Notes under the pieces: model-generated
Seen by the model: only the letters and a program-made list of their open reading frames with translations
Database searches by the model: none
What the model was told of the DNA's origin: nothing
Assembly (NCBI RefSeq): GCF_014192575.1
Contig: NZ_JACHYC010000001.1
Coordinates: forward strand, 62,001-126,000
DNA from: Variovorax sp. Sphag1AA
GTDB lineage: Bacteria > Pseudomonadota > Gammaproteobacteria > Burkholderiales > Burkholderiaceae_C
Direction: 5' to 3'
DNA length: 64,000 bases
Made by a program: the position numbers and the translations under genes
In this document: positions 1-8,689 of the stretch, in pieces
Layout: each line of letters starts with the position of its first letter
Position numbering within the stretch: position 1 is the stretch's first letter

Positions 1-855
1 GTCGGCGCCATGGGCTGCTTCGTGTTCAACGACGCGACGGTCAAGCACGTGAGCCAGTCGATGCCTTCGGCACAGCTCATCTTTGTGCGCGGCGTGATCG
101 CGACGGTGCTCGTTCTGCTGGTCGCCTATCGGCTGGGAGCGTTGCGGCAGATCGGTGCGGTGCTGCATCCGCGCGTGGCGCTTCGCGGTGCGATCGATGC
201 CTGCGCGACGATGCTGTACCTGGTGTCGCTGTTCCAGCTGCCGATCGCCAACGCGACGGCCATCAACCTCGCGGCACCGCTCTTCATGACGGTGTTCGCG
301 GTGCTCTTTCTCGGCGAGCGCGCGGGCAGGGCGCGCTGGATCGCCGTGGTGCTGGGCTTTGTCGGCGTGGTGTGCATCGTGCGCCCCAGTGGAGACGGCT
401 TCAACGGCTGGGCGCTGCTGTGCCTGCTCGGCACGCTGTTTCACGCTACGCGCGACCTGATGACCCGTCGCATCGATCCGGCGATCCCGTCGATCATCAT
501 CACGCTCGCCACCGCGTTAGCGGTGACCCTGCTGTCCGGGGCGCTGACGGTGGCGAGTGGCTGGAAGCCCTTCGCGCTGCGCGAGCTGGCTCTGCTGGGT
601 GTCGCGGCGGCGTTCCTCGCTTCGGGCTACTTCCTGCTGGTGCAATGCATGCGCGCTGGGGAGGTGTCGCTCACGGCGCCGTTCCGCTACACGGCGGTTC
701 TCTTTGCCACGCTCCTGGGCTATGCGATCTGGGACGAGGTGCCGGGCGGATCGGCATGGGCCGGCATCGCGCTGCTTGTCGGCTCCGGGCTGTACATGCT
801 GCACGACGAACGCGAGCGTCGTCGTGCGGCGGTGCTCGACGCGCAGCCCGAGTGA
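1..855 (+). CDS. EamA/DMT-family membrane transporter, 5' end outside the window
   Basis: The frame is open to the left edge (Val-Gly-Ala precede the first ATG at 10), so the true start probably lies upstream and this is a 3'-complete fragment. The product is almost entirely hydrophobic segments in two halves (about residues 1-120 and 130-265), each beginning with a short loop rich in small residues. This is the pattern of EamA-domain drug/metabolite exporters in the inner membrane. Family members export amino acids, nucleosides or other metabolites; nothing here points to a substrate. The last residues are charged and probably cytoplasmic. It converges on the amidase gene with 9 bp between the stop codons. 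Confidence 0.85.
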   Translation, partial: VGAMGCFVFNDATVKHVSQSMPSAQLIFVRGVIATVLVLLVAYRLGALRQIGAVLHPRVALRGAIDACATMLYLVSLFQLPIANATAINLAAPLFMTVFAVLFLGERAGRARWIAVVLGFVGVVCIVRPSGDGFNGWALLCLLGTLFHATRDLMTRRIDPAIPSIIITLATALAVTLLSGALTVASGWKPFALRELALLGVAAAFLASGYFLLVQCMRAGEVSLTAPFRYTAVLFATLLGYAIWDEVPGGSAWAGIALLVGSGLYMLHDERERRRAAVLDAQPE

Positions 856-864
856 GCGTGGCCG

Positions 865-2313
865 TCAGTCTCCGCGCGCCGTCGGGCTGATGCGATCGAA
901 CCAGGGCCTCGCGCGCTCCAGTTGAGCAGCGAGTGCGAACAGCAGGTCTTCGCGTCCAACCGCCGCAGCGAACTGCACGCCGATCGGCAGGCCATCCGCG
1001 TTCCAGTGCAGCGGCACCGACATCGCCGGTTGCCCGCTGGCATTGAAGTAGGGCAGGAAGGCGGTGTAGCGCAGGGTGTCGGTCCGGTGGGTCACGTAGT
1101 CGCGGTTGGCTGCATAGCGACCGATCAAGGCGGGCGGTGTGGTGAGCGTGGGTGTCAGCAGCACGTCGTAGTCAGCCATGAAGGCGCCCAGCCGGCGCCC
1201 GATGCCATGCATGCGCGCGATGGCGTCGGCGTAGTCGACGGCAGAGTGACGCAGTGCGAAGTCCACCGCGGTGAAGATCGATGTCTCCAGTTGGTCGAGG
1301 CTGGGGCGGATGCCTTTCATCGCGCAGCCGGCACGTACGGCCTGGGCGGTCCCGGCCGCGACGGCGAGTTGCATCGCGCGTGTGAATCCGTCGAAGTCCA
1401 GGTCCGGAAGTCGTGTGGGTTCGACATGGTGGCCCAGCTGCTCGCACAGCGCGGCTGCATCGACGGCTGCGGCGACGCAGTCCGCATGCACGGGTTCGCC
1501 GGAGGGCGAGTCGGTGATCAGTCCGATGCGCAGCGCCGACGGGTCGCGGTCGAGCAATTGCAGATAGCTGCCGTCGAAGTGTGGCGCGGCGTAGGGCGCA
1601 CCGGTGTCGGCGCCGTGCGTGGCGTCGAGCACTGCGGCGGAGTCGCGCACCGAGCGCGAGATGACGTGCTCGACACCGAGTCCGCCCCAGCCTTCGCCGT
1701 TGACCGGGCCCATCGGATTGCGCATGCGCGTCGGCTTGAGACCGAAAAGCCCGCAGCACGACGCCGGGATGCGAATCGAGCCGCCGCCGTCGGAGCCGTG
1801 CGCCACCGGCAGGATGCCGGCCGCGACCGCCGCCGCTGCGCCGCCGGACGAGCCGCCCGCCGAGTGCGCGAGGTTCCACGGGTTGCGTGTGGGCTCGCCG
1901 TAGACGAGCGCCTCGCTCGTGCAGTTGGCGCCGAACTCCGGCGTGGTGGTGCGTCCGAAGAAGTTGAAGCCAGCGCTGCGCAGCCGGGCTGCCAGTTCGC
2001 TGTCCTGCTCGCTGCGCACGCCCTCAAACAGACGAGAGCCATGGGTGAGCTGGAAACCGCGTGCGGCCAGCGCCACATCCTTGAGCAGCATCGGCACACC
2101 CGCGAAGCTGCCCTCGGGACGCGCGGGGCCTGCGGCGGCTTCGCGCGCGGTGTCCAGTTCGGGCCAGCAGACCGCGTTGATCTGCGGTTGCACGCGCTCC
2201 ATCTGCGCGATCGCAGCTTCGAGGAGCTCGCTGGAGCTGACATCGCGGTGACGCACCATCTGTGCGAGCGCGAGGCCGTCGTGCCGGAGGTAGTCGGCGT
2301 GTTTCATCGGCAT
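865..2313 (-). CDS. Amidase (amidase-signature family)
   Basis: This is a cytoplasmic hydrolase of C-N amide bonds, 482 residues. The Ser-cisSer-Lys triad of the amidase-signature family is visible: Lys78 in LLKD, Ser155 in the glycine-rich GGSSGG stretch, and Ser179 in GGGSIRIP. The 24-residue spacing between the two serines matches the family. I chose ATG at 2313 over the longer open frame because an AGGA lies 9 nt upstream and because the extension would run into the transporter gene. The gene follows the ACS-family transporter by 28 bp on the same strand, so the two probably form an operon that imports and hydrolyses an amide or amidated acid. The substrate is unknown. Confidence 0.92.
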   Translation of the reverse strand: MPMKHADYLRHDGLALAQMVRHRDVSSSELLEAAIAQMERVQPQINAVCWPELDTAREAAAGPARPEGSFAGVPMLLKDVALAARGFQLTHGSRLFEGVRSEQDSELAARLRSAGFNFFGRTTTPEFGANCTSEALVYGEPTRNPWNLAHSAGGSSGGAAAAVAAGILPVAHGSDGGGSIRIPASCCGLFGLKPTRMRNPMGPVNGEGWGGLGVEHVISRSVRDSAAVLDATHGADTGAPYAAPHFDGSYLQLLDRDPSALRIGLITDSPSGEPVHADCVAAAVDAAALCEQLGHHVEPTRLPDLDFDGFTRAMQLAVAAGTAQAVRAGCAMKGIRPSLDQLETSIFTAVDFALRHSAVDYADAIARMHGIGRRLGAFMADYDVLLTPTLTTPPALIGRYAANRDYVTHRTDTLRYTAFLPYFNASGQPAMSVPLHWNADGLPIGVQFAAAVGREDLLFALAAQLERARPWFDRISPTARGD

Positions 2314-2341
2314 GTCTTTCGTTCCTGTTGATTCGTAGCGA

Positions 2342-3676
2342 TCAGCGATCGACCAGCCGTGCCGGCACCGCAAGGGTCGCGAGGCTGCCCGCGGCAATGC
2401 AGGCGGCCAGAATGCTTAGGCCCAGCGTCGCGCTGCCGGTGGTGGTGAAGAGCCAGCCGAACAGCGACGGACTCGCGAAGCCGGCGATCTGGCCGAAGGC
2501 GTTGATGAAGGCGATGCCGACCGTGGCGGCCGCGCCGGTCAGCACGGCCGTGGGCAGGTTCCAGTACAGCGCGTTGGCGACCACGTTGCCGCCGATGGCG
2601 ACCGTGCAGGTCAGCAGGAGCAGCGCCGGATCGTGCAGCGCCCATGGCATGGCCGCGATGCCGGCCGCGCACAGCAGGCCCGGCAGCGCGGTGTGCCAGC
2701 GGCGCTCGCCGGTGGCGTCCGACGTGCGGCCGAGCACCAGCATGCCGACGATGGCTACGGCGTAGGGCACTGCGACCATCCAGCCGATCTGCACCGTGTC
2801 TTTCACGCCGGCGCCCCGCAGCAGCGAAGGCAGCCAGAACGCCAGCGTGATGCCTGCCAGGAACGCGAAGTTGATGAGCGCGAGCAGCCACACCAGCGGC
2901 GACTTGAACGCATCGCTCATGCGGTGGGCGACAGCATGCCGCGAGTCGGCATCGACGCGCTGTTGCAGCATCTGCTTTTCGGCGGACGTGAGCCACTTGG
3001 CGTGCGCGATCGTGTCCGGCAGGTACCAGAGCGTGACCACGCCGAGCAGCACCGCGGGCACGCCTTCGATCAGGTACAGCCACTGCCACGCCGACAGATG
3101 CTGATGGCCGTCGAAAGCACGCAGGATCCAGCCCGACAGCGGGCCGCCGAAGATGCTCGCCACCGGAATGGCCGCCATGAACAGGGTGATGACGCGGCTG
3201 CGTCGTTGTGCCGGATACCACTGCGTGAGGTACAGCATCACGCCCGGGAAGAAGCCCGCCTCGGCCGCGCCGAGGAGGACGCGCAGCACATAGAACTGCG
3301 TCGGCGTCTGCACGAAGAGCGTTGCCACGGAAAGCACGCCCCACGAAACCATGATGCGCGCGATCCAGCGCCGGGCGCCGAAGCGCGCCAGCATCATGTT
3401 GCTTGGCACTTCCAGCACGAAGTAGCTGAGGAAGAAGATGCCCGCGCCCAGCCCGAAGACCGCCTCGCTGAAGCCGAGGTCGGCCTGCATGCCCATCTTC
3501 GCGAAGCCGACGTTGATCCGGTCGAGGAAGGCGAAGACGAAGCAGATGAACAGAAAGCCGACCAGTCGGCGAGTGACCTTGGTGTAGACCGCGTCTTCGG
3601 CGCGGGCGGCTCGGGCAGCGGCCGGATCGGGTGGCGCCGCACTGGCGGCCGAGGGCGAATACGTCTGTGAAGGCAT
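2342..3676 (-). CDS. MFS transporter, anion:cation symporter (ACS) type
   Basis: A 444-residue, twelve-segment permease. After a short Ala/Pro-rich cytoplasmic tail, the first transmembrane helix contains FAFLDRINVGFAKMGMQADLG, and the next loops contain EVPSNMMLARFGARRW. Both are typical of the ACS branch (phthalate, tartrate and glucarate permeases). Such proteins take up organic acid anions with protons. An AGGAGA lies 8 nt before the ATG. The amidase gene follows directly, and a LysR gene is divergent on the other side, so transport, hydrolysis and regulation form one unit. The exact substrate cannot be read from sequence. Confidence 0.9.
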   Translation of the reverse strand: MPSQTYSPSAASAAPPDPAAARAARAEDAVYTKVTRRLVGFLFICFVFAFLDRINVGFAKMGMQADLGFSEAVFGLGAGIFFLSYFVLEVPSNMMLARFGARRWIARIMVSWGVLSVATLFVQTPTQFYVLRVLLGAAEAGFFPGVMLYLTQWYPAQRRSRVITLFMAAIPVASIFGGPLSGWILRAFDGHQHLSAWQWLYLIEGVPAVLLGVVTLWYLPDTIAHAKWLTSAEKQMLQQRVDADSRHAVAHRMSDAFKSPLVWLLALINFAFLAGITLAFWLPSLLRGAGVKDTVQIGWMVAVPYAVAIVGMLVLGRTSDATGERRWHTALPGLLCAAGIAAMPWALHDPALLLLTCTVAIGGNVVANALYWNLPTAVLTGAAATVGIAFINAFGQIAGFASPSLFGWLFTTTGSATLGLSILAACIAAGSLATLAVPARLVDR

Positions 3677-3767
3677 GCGGGTTGTCTCCTGGGGATTTGC
3701 TGTGGCGCACCGTGCGCTTGCGGGCTGGATCGTAGGAAGAGAGGCCCCAGAGGTGGTAGAGATAAGA

Positions 3768-3795
3768 TTTCATCGTGAAAACATTTGGTGTTCAC
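3768..3795. promoter_or_regulatory. Candidate LysR-type operator between divergent genes
   Basis: Two overlapping inverted repeats lie just upstream of the lysR ATG. TTTCA-TCG-TGAAA spans 3768-3780. GTGAA-N11-TTCAC spans 3775-3795 and fits the T-N11-A pattern that LysR regulators favour. The position allows control of both the transporter-amidase operon and the regulator itself. Binding is inferred. Confidence 0.5.
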
Positions 3796-3802
3796 ACGAA
3801 CC

Positions 3803-4720
3803 ATGAAGAACAACCAGTTGCGAGCCTTCGTCGCCGTGGCCGAGCACGGCACCATCCGTGCCGCGGCACGCTCGCTGGCGCTGTCGCAGACGGCAGTGAC
3901 GAAATCGCTACGTGAACTCGAACTCGACTTGCAGGTTGGGTTGCTGCATCGCAGCCCGCAGGGCGTGCGGCTGACCACGGCCGGCCTGGAGCTGCTGCGG
4001 CGGGCCAAGCTGATCCTCGCCGAGCTGGACGAGGCCCGTGCCTCGATCCAGAGCCTGCGCGGGCAGGGCACGCCGCGCGTCAACGCGGCGATGACGCCGG
4101 CTTTCTCGGTGTTGTGCCTGCCCGACGCGCTGGAGCGCTTCCGGGTGCGTTATCCGGACGCGCGGCTCGGCATCCGCGATGCCTTCCTGTCGCAGCTGCT
4201 GCCGATGCTGCGCGATGGCACGATCGACCTGGCGATCACCGCGCTCCTGCCCGAGGTGCTCGGCGCCGATCTGTCCTTCGAGCCGCTGGGGCGGCTGACG
4301 ATCGCGTTGTCCGGCCGGCCCGGCCGCTTCGGGCCGGGTCCGCATCGTCTTGCGGATCTGGGCGACGCGGTGTGGCTGCTGGATGAATCGCGCGGCGGCA
4401 TCAGCGAGGCGGTGCGGCAATGGCTCATGCGCAACCAGGTTCCCACGCCGCGGCAGGTGATCGAATGCCCGTCATCCATGGCGGCGCTGATTCTCTCCAC
4501 CAGGGGCGATGCGATCGCCCCGGTGCCGCAGGCGATGCTTTCCCAGTCGTGGCTGATGCCCATGACGCAAGAGATCGCATTGCACGAGCCGCTGCCGACG
4601 GTGCCGATCGGCATCGTGGTGCGCAAGGACAGCCGGCTCGATGCCGCAGCCAGCTGGTTCGCCGAATGTGCGCGGCTGGCGATCCGGGCGATACCGACGG
4701 CGTCGCCGCAGCAACGCTAG
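3803..4720 (+). CDS. LysR-family transcriptional regulator
   Basis: A 305-residue regulator. It has an N-terminal winged helix-turn-helix (about residues 1-60: NNQLRAFVAVAEHGTIRAAA, then LSQTAVTKSLRELE) and a C-terminal periplasmic-binding-like effector domain. I chose ATG at 3803; the frame could open at a TTG 18 nt earlier, but LysR proteins normally begin within a few residues of the KNNQLRAF helix. It is divergent from the ACS transporter and amidase genes and is probably their activator, responding to the transported compound. A 10-bp hairpin follows the stop codon. Confidence 0.9.
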   Translation: MKNNQLRAFVAVAEHGTIRAAARSLALSQTAVTKSLRELELDLQVGLLHRSPQGVRLTTAGLELLRRAKLILAELDEARASIQSLRGQGTPRVNAAMTPAFSVLCLPDALERFRVRYPDARLGIRDAFLSQLLPMLRDGTIDLAITALLPEVLGADLSFEPLGRLTIALSGRPGRFGPGPHRLADLGDAVWLLDESRGGISEAVRQWLMRNQVPTPRQVIECPSSMAALILSTRGDAIAPVPQAMLSQSWLMPMTQEIALHEPLPTVPIGIVVRKDSRLDAAASWFAECARLAIRAIPTASPQQR

Positions 4721-4730
4721 GAACCCTGCG

Positions 4731-4755
4731 GCACATCGCACTGTTTGCGATGTGC
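4731..4755 (+). terminator. Strong hairpin after the lysR gene
   Basis: Perfect 10-bp inverted repeat GCACATCGCA / TGCGATGTGC with a 5-nt loop, 10 nt after the LysR stop. It is followed by TACTTT, not a full T tract. A transcription terminator is the simplest reading. An operator for the DUF427 gene, which starts 48 nt further on, is possible. Confidence 0.55.
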
Positions 4756-4803
4756 TACTTTCGTCCGTCTGAACGGCGCGCATCGCGCCTTGGAGCCACC
4801 TCA

Positions 4804-5085
4804 ATGAAAGCAACCTGGAACGGCGTCACCCTCGCCGAAAGCGACGACACCGTGCTCGTCGAAGGCAACCACTACTTTCCGGCCGCGTCGCTCAACCGCG
4901 AGCACGTGACCTTCAGCAATCACAAGACGACCTGCCCCTGGAAGGGCACCGCGAGCTATTACTCGCTGCTGGTCAATGGCGAACTCAATCCCGATGCGGT
5001 GTGGTACTACGCCGACCCCAAGCCCGAAGCCGAGATGGTGCGCGACCGCGTCGCCTTCTGGAAGGGCGTGAAGGTGACCGAGTGA
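4804..5085 (+). CDS. DUF427 domain protein
   Basis: A 93-residue cytoplasmic protein that is entirely one DUF427 domain. It has the family's Trp/Tyr/Asn-rich pattern: WNGVTLAES near the start, then TTCPWKGTASYYS and AVWYYADPK. The fold is a small beta barrel of unknown biochemical role. ATG at 4804 is chosen because it gives the usual domain length; the frame is open much further upstream through the LysR gene, which is only a GC-rich shadow. The stop TGA overlaps the GTG start of the dioxygenase gene by 3 nt, so the two are likely translationally coupled. Confidence 0.88.
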   Translation: MKATWNGVTLAESDDTVLVEGNHYFPAASLNREHVTFSNHKTTCPWKGTASYYSLLVNGELNPDAVWYYADPKPEAEMVRDRVAFWKGVKVTE

Positions 5086-5822
5086 GCTCGGCCTTCAGTC
5101 CACCATTCACACCGCCCGACCGACTCGTCCCCACGCTGCGCCAGGACGGCTATGCCGTGTTGAGTCCCGAGGGTGTGTCCGAATGGCTTGGCGTGCCGGT
5201 CGCGGACCTCGATGCGCTACACGCGGACTGGTTCCACCTGCCACCTGACGAGTACCTGAAGGACGGCGGCCGCTATCGCACGCGGCGTCATGCCTGCTTC
5301 ACTGTCGATGGCGCCGAGGTCGTGCAAGTGCCGCATCGCGCGCACTGGCAACCGGTCGAATACAACGCGCTGCACGGCGGCATGCAGCGCTGGTTCGCGC
5401 CGATGCAGGAAGCCACCGTGGCGCAGCCCGCCTGGCAGCGCTTGATGCATGCGCTCGCCGACGCGGCAAGCGGTCTTCGCGGCGTGCAGCGCTGGTATGT
5501 CGAGGCACACCAGTTCCGCATCGACACCGCCGACGGCATCGGTCGCCCGACGCCCGAAGGCGCGCATCGCGATGGCGTGGACCTCGTGGCGGTCGCGCTC
5601 GTCGGACGGCACAACATCAAGGGCGGCGAGACGCGTGTCTTCGAGGCTGCAGGCCGGCGCGGCGAGCGCTTCACGTTGACGGAGCCGTGGTCGCTCTTGT
5701 TGCTCGACGACGCGCGCGTGATCCACGAGTCGACCCCGATCCAGCCGCTGATCGAAGGCGAAGGAGGCTGGCGCGACACGCTGGTCGTGACCTGCCGGGC
5801 AGGCGAATTCCAGGGTGATTGA
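5082..5822 (+). CDS. 2-oxoglutarate/Fe(II)-dependent dioxygenase family protein
   Basis: 246 residues starting at a GTG that overlaps the DUF427 stop (GTGA). The iron-binding facial triad is visible as His162 and Asp164 in AHRDGVD and His215 in ARVIHEST; Arg231 in GWRDTLVV is a plausible 2-oxoglutarate anchor. This matches the 2OG-Fe dioxygenase family, whose better known members hydroxylate free amino acids. The substrate here is unknown. The coupled DUF427 gene is the only strong contextual partner. Confidence 0.85.
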   Translation: MSSAFSPPFTPPDRLVPTLRQDGYAVLSPEGVSEWLGVPVADLDALHADWFHLPPDEYLKDGGRYRTRRHACFTVDGAEVVQVPHRAHWQPVEYNALHGGMQRWFAPMQEATVAQPAWQRLMHALADAASGLRGVQRWYVEAHQFRIDTADGIGRPTPEGAHRDGVDLVAVALVGRHNIKGGETRVFEAAGRRGERFTLTEPWSLLLLDDARVIHESTPIQPLIEGEGGWRDTLVVTCRAGEFQGD

Positions 5823-5837
5823 GCCTCGCTGCAGACA

Positions 5838-5875
5838 GTAGACGTCCTACATCCGGGAGCCTTGCCTTGGATGTA
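5838..5875 (+). promoter_or_regulatory. Palindromic element upstream of the universal stress gene
   Basis: GTAGACGTCCTAC at 5838-5850 is a near-perfect palindrome, and TACATCC (5848-5854) is repeated inverted as GGATGTA (5869-5875) with 14 nt between. Together they sit 60-100 nt before the usp ATG, where an operator or 5'-leader structure would be expected. No regulator is known to me for this motif. Confidence 0.4.
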
Positions 5876-5935
5876 CATTCGGGGCCGGTTCGCCCGCGAA
5901 CCTGGAATCTCTACTCTCTGTTCAAGAGGTCTGCC

Positions 5936-6379
5936 ATGTTCAATCACATCCTGGTGCCCATCGATGGTTCCGAAACCTCGATGCTGGCGGTCAGCAAGGC
6001 CAGCGGGCTGGCGCTTGCATTCGGCAGTCGCATCACGCTCATACACGTGGTGGACAACTATCCCTTCATCGGCGTGGGCGCGGACTACGCGCTCGGCCAG
6101 AACGAATACCTTGCCGCGGCTACCAGCAGCGCCAACGCAGCGCTCGCGCGTGGCGTCGCCGCGCTCGCGGCCGAAGGCCTTCATAGCGACCAGCGCGTCA
6201 TCGACGGCCACGTGGTGCACGAAGGCATCGTCGACACGGCGATCGCGGTCGGCGCGGACCTGATCGTGATGGGCTCGCACGGCCGCACCGGCATCGAGAA
6301 GCTGCTGCTCGGCAGCGTGACGCAGCGCGTCCTGCAGGATGCGAAGTGCCCGGTGCTCGTGGTGAAGGGCGAGCTCTAG
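5936..6379 (+). CDS. Universal stress protein (UspA family)
   Basis: A 147-residue single-domain UspA protein. It begins with the strand FNHILVPIDGSETS and carries the ATP-binding signature GSHGRTGIEKLLLGSVTQRV near the C terminus (G-2x-G-9x-G-S/T). Proteins of this type are cytoplasmic and support survival under starvation, low oxygen or redox stress. ATG at 5936 is chosen because it puts the first beta strand at the N terminus, as in the family. The gene stands alone, 113 nt after the dioxygenase stop, with a palindromic element in between. It converges on the pseudouridine synthase gene. Confidence 0.92.
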   Translation: MFNHILVPIDGSETSMLAVSKASGLALAFGSRITLIHVVDNYPFIGVGADYALGQNEYLAAATSSANAALARGVAALAAEGLHSDQRVIDGHVVHEGIVDTAIAVGADLIVMGSHGRTGIEKLLLGSVTQRVLQDAKCPVLVVKGEL

Positions 6380-6385
6380 CCGGTT

Positions 6386-7024
6386 CTAGCCGAAAGGCGG
6401 CGCACTCTCGAAACGGCACATGCGCCCGTCGATGGGATGGGCGAACTCCAGCATCGTCGCGTGCAGCAAGAGCCGTGGCGCACGCGCGCGGATGTCGTCG
6501 GTGCCGTAGAGCGCATCGCCCAGGATCGGGTGCCCGATGGAGAGCAGATGCACACGCAGCTGATGGCTGCGGCCGGTGAGCGGCTCGAGCCACACATGCG
6601 TCGCGTTGCGTTCGGGTAGCAGCTGCTTCACGCGCCAGTGCGTCTGGCTGGGCTTGCCGGCGGCATCGATCTTCTGCAGCGGGCGACGCGGCCAGTCGGC
6701 CATCAGGGGTGCATCGATCAGCGACCACTCGTCGCGCACGGGCATCGATCCATCGACGATGGCTTCGTAGCGCTTCTTCACTTGCCGCCCGGCGAACAGG
6801 TCGCCGAGCGCTCGCTGCATCTCGAGGCTCCGCGCCATCAGCACGAGACCGCTGGTGGCCATGTCGAGCCGGTGCACGACCAGCGCATCAGGCCAACGGC
6901 GCTGGGCGCGTGCGCTCAGGCAGTCCTGCTTGTCTTCGCCGCGACCGGGCACGCACAGCAGGCCGGCGGGCTTGTCGAGCACGAGCAGGTGAGAGTCCTC
7001 GTGGACCACTTGCAGGTCATTCAT
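6386..7024 (-). CDS. RluA-family RNA pseudouridine synthase
   Basis: 212 residues. The catalytic motif HRLDMATSGL places the nucleophilic aspartate at Asp54, preceded by VLDKPAGLLCVPG, the usual first motif. The protein has the catalytic domain only, with no S4 RNA-binding domain, like RluA and TruC. It isomerises uridines in rRNA or tRNA; the site is not predictable here. The start codon is 45 bp from that of the divergent MFS gene. Confidence 0.9.
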   Translation of the reverse strand: MNDLQVVHEDSHLLVLDKPAGLLCVPGRGEDKQDCLSARAQRRWPDALVVHRLDMATSGLVLMARSLEMQRALGDLFAGRQVKKRYEAIVDGSMPVRDEWSLIDAPLMADWPRRPLQKIDAAGKPSQTHWRVKQLLPERNATHVWLEPLTGRSHQLRVHLLSIGHPILGDALYGTDDIRARAPRLLLHATMLEFAHPIDGRMCRFESAPPFG

Positions 7025-7069
7025 TGGGCGCTAAGTCTAGAAGAGCGTCGCTCGGCTATCCTCGCCCGG

Positions 7070-8320
7070 ATGTCCGTTGCCGCCGCTCCCGATCGAAGTT
7101 CCAGTTTTTCAGACCTGACGCGCGAGCGGCCCTTCATGCGACTGTGGTTCGCGCGCCTGTGTGGCACGGCGGCGAGCCAGATGCTATTGGTCGCGATCGG
7201 TTGGCACATGTACGACCTCACGCACAGCGCGTGGGATCTCGGGCTGGTCGGGCTCTATCAGTTCGTGCCTGCTCTGCTACTCGCGCTGTGGGCAGGGCAT
7301 GTGGTCGACAACCATCATCGGGGTCGCATCGTCGCTGCGTGCTTCGCGGTGCAAGGTGCGGTCGCGCTCGTGCTTCTTCTTGCGGTGTACGGCGGCAAGG
7401 ATTCGCGCGTGCTGCTGCTGGGGCTCTCGCTGGTGCTCGGCGGGGTACGTGCCTTCCAGATGCCGGCGCAGCAGGCGTTGACGCCGCTGCTGGTGTCGCC
7501 CGTGATGCTGCCGCGTGCGATGGCCTTCAGTTCCGCCGGCATGCAGGGCGCGATCATCGGCGGGCCGGCCCTTGGTGGGATGCTGTTCGTGGCAGGCATG
7601 GGCGTGGTCTATGGCGCCGCGTTGCTGTTCTTCGTGTTTGCGTCCGCGCTGGTGCTGCAACTGAAGTACCGCTACATCGTCACACCGCGCGAGCCCGTGA
7701 CCGCGAAGACGCTGCTCGCTGGCGTCGAGTTCATCTGGAAGCGCAAGCCGGTGCTCGGCGCGGTGTCGCTCGACCTGTTCGCGGTACTCCTCGGCGGCGC
7801 GGTGGCGCTGCTGCCTATCTATGCGAAGGACATCCTCCATACCGGGCCGTGGGGCTTGGGCCTGCTGCGTGGCGCACCGGCGGTGGGCGCGCTGATCATG
7901 TCGATCTACCTCACGCGTCACCCGGTCGAGCGTCGCATCGGGCGCACGCTACTGATGGCGGTGGCGATGTTCGGCGTTTGCATGATCGTCTTCGGGCTGT
8001 CGCGCACCTTTGCCGTCTCGCTCGTTGCGCTGGCGGTCTCCGGCGGTGCGGACATGGTCAACGTGGTCATCCGGCAGACGCTGGTGCAGCTCGAGACGCC
8101 CGACGCGATGCGTGGCCGGGTGAGCGCGGTGAATTCAATCTTCATCGGCGCAAGCAACCAGTTGGGCGAATTCGAATCGGGCGCGACGGCCGCGTTGCTC
8201 GGGCCGGTCGGCTCGGTGGTGGCCGGAGGCATCGGCACGGTGCTCGTGGCGGCCTGCTGGTTCCGCCTCTTTCCGTCGCTCGCGCAGCGCGACCGCCTGA
8301 CGAGGGCGCACGAAGCCTAG
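7070..8320 (+). CDS. MFS exporter (enterobactin exporter EntS-like / MFS_3 family)
   Basis: A 416-residue permease. It starts with RERPFMRLWFARLCGTAASQ and has a DSR-type loop near NHHRGRIV, like the MFS_3 group of efflux permeases, which have irregular central loops and export siderophores or drugs. About ten to twelve hydrophobic segments can be traced. I chose ATG at 7070; the open frame extends further upstream across the divergent pseudouridine synthase gene and is not real. The stop overlaps the stop of the convergent ferredoxin gene. The substrate is unknown. Confidence 0.85.
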   Translation: MSVAAAPDRSSSFSDLTRERPFMRLWFARLCGTAASQMLLVAIGWHMYDLTHSAWDLGLVGLYQFVPALLLALWAGHVVDNHHRGRIVAACFAVQGAVALVLLLAVYGGKDSRVLLLGLSLVLGGVRAFQMPAQQALTPLLVSPVMLPRAMAFSSAGMQGAIIGGPALGGMLFVAGMGVVYGAALLFFVFASALVLQLKYRYIVTPREPVTAKTLLAGVEFIWKRKPVLGAVSLDLFAVLLGGAVALLPIYAKDILHTGPWGLGLLRGAPAVGALIMSIYLTRHPVERRIGRTLLMAVAMFGVCMIVFGLSRTFAVSLVALAVSGGADMVNVVIRQTLVQLETPDAMRGRVSAVNSIFIGASNQLGEFESGATAALLGPVGSVVAGGIGTVLVAACWFRLFPSLAQRDRLTRAHEA

Positions 8321-8598
8321 AACACGGCGAATGCGTAGGGCACGTCGAGCGTGACGTCGCCCTCAGGCTCCGCGACGCAGGGCAGGATCCAGCCCTCGGC
8401 CTTTTCCTCGGCGCTGACGCCGGGCCATTCGATTCGGTAGCGGATGCGGCCCGACACCAGCTTGCACAGGCAGGTTCGGCAGGTCCCGTTGCGGCACGAG
8501 CTGGGCAACTCGATACCGCCGGCTTCGGCGGACTGGAGGAGGGTGCGGTCGGCTTCGAGGTCGAAGTGGAAGCCGCCGGGTTGGACGATCGCTTTCAT
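8317..8598 (-). CDS. Plant-type [2Fe-2S] ferredoxin
   Basis: 93 residues. The four cluster ligands are Cys35, Cys40 and Cys43 (C-x4-C-x2-C in SSCRNGTCRTC) and Cys74 in ILPC; an additional Cys45 is present. This small electron carrier passes single electrons between reductases and oxygenases in the cytoplasm. ATG at 8598 is preferred to the longer frame because the first beta strand starts at KAIVQPG. No oxygenase or reductase gene is adjacent, so its partner is elsewhere. Confidence 0.9.
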   Translation of the reverse strand: MKAIVQPGGFHFDLEADRTLLQSAEAGGIELPSSCRNGTCRTCLCKLVSGRIRYRIEWPGVSAEEKAEGWILPCVAEPEGDVTLDVPYAFAVF

Positions 8599-8689
8599 GG
8601 CTGTAATGCCCGCGCAGTTTAGCGACCGCCCCCGGTGCTCCGCGGCCAGCGACAATACGCCCCTTTACCGATTCCGTTTCCCTGCATTC

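Noticed and set aside
922..2331. A 469-codon plus-strand frame opposite the amidase gene
   Set aside because: No recognisable domain, and the composition is that of a GC-frame shadow. The amidase triad on the minus strand is intact.
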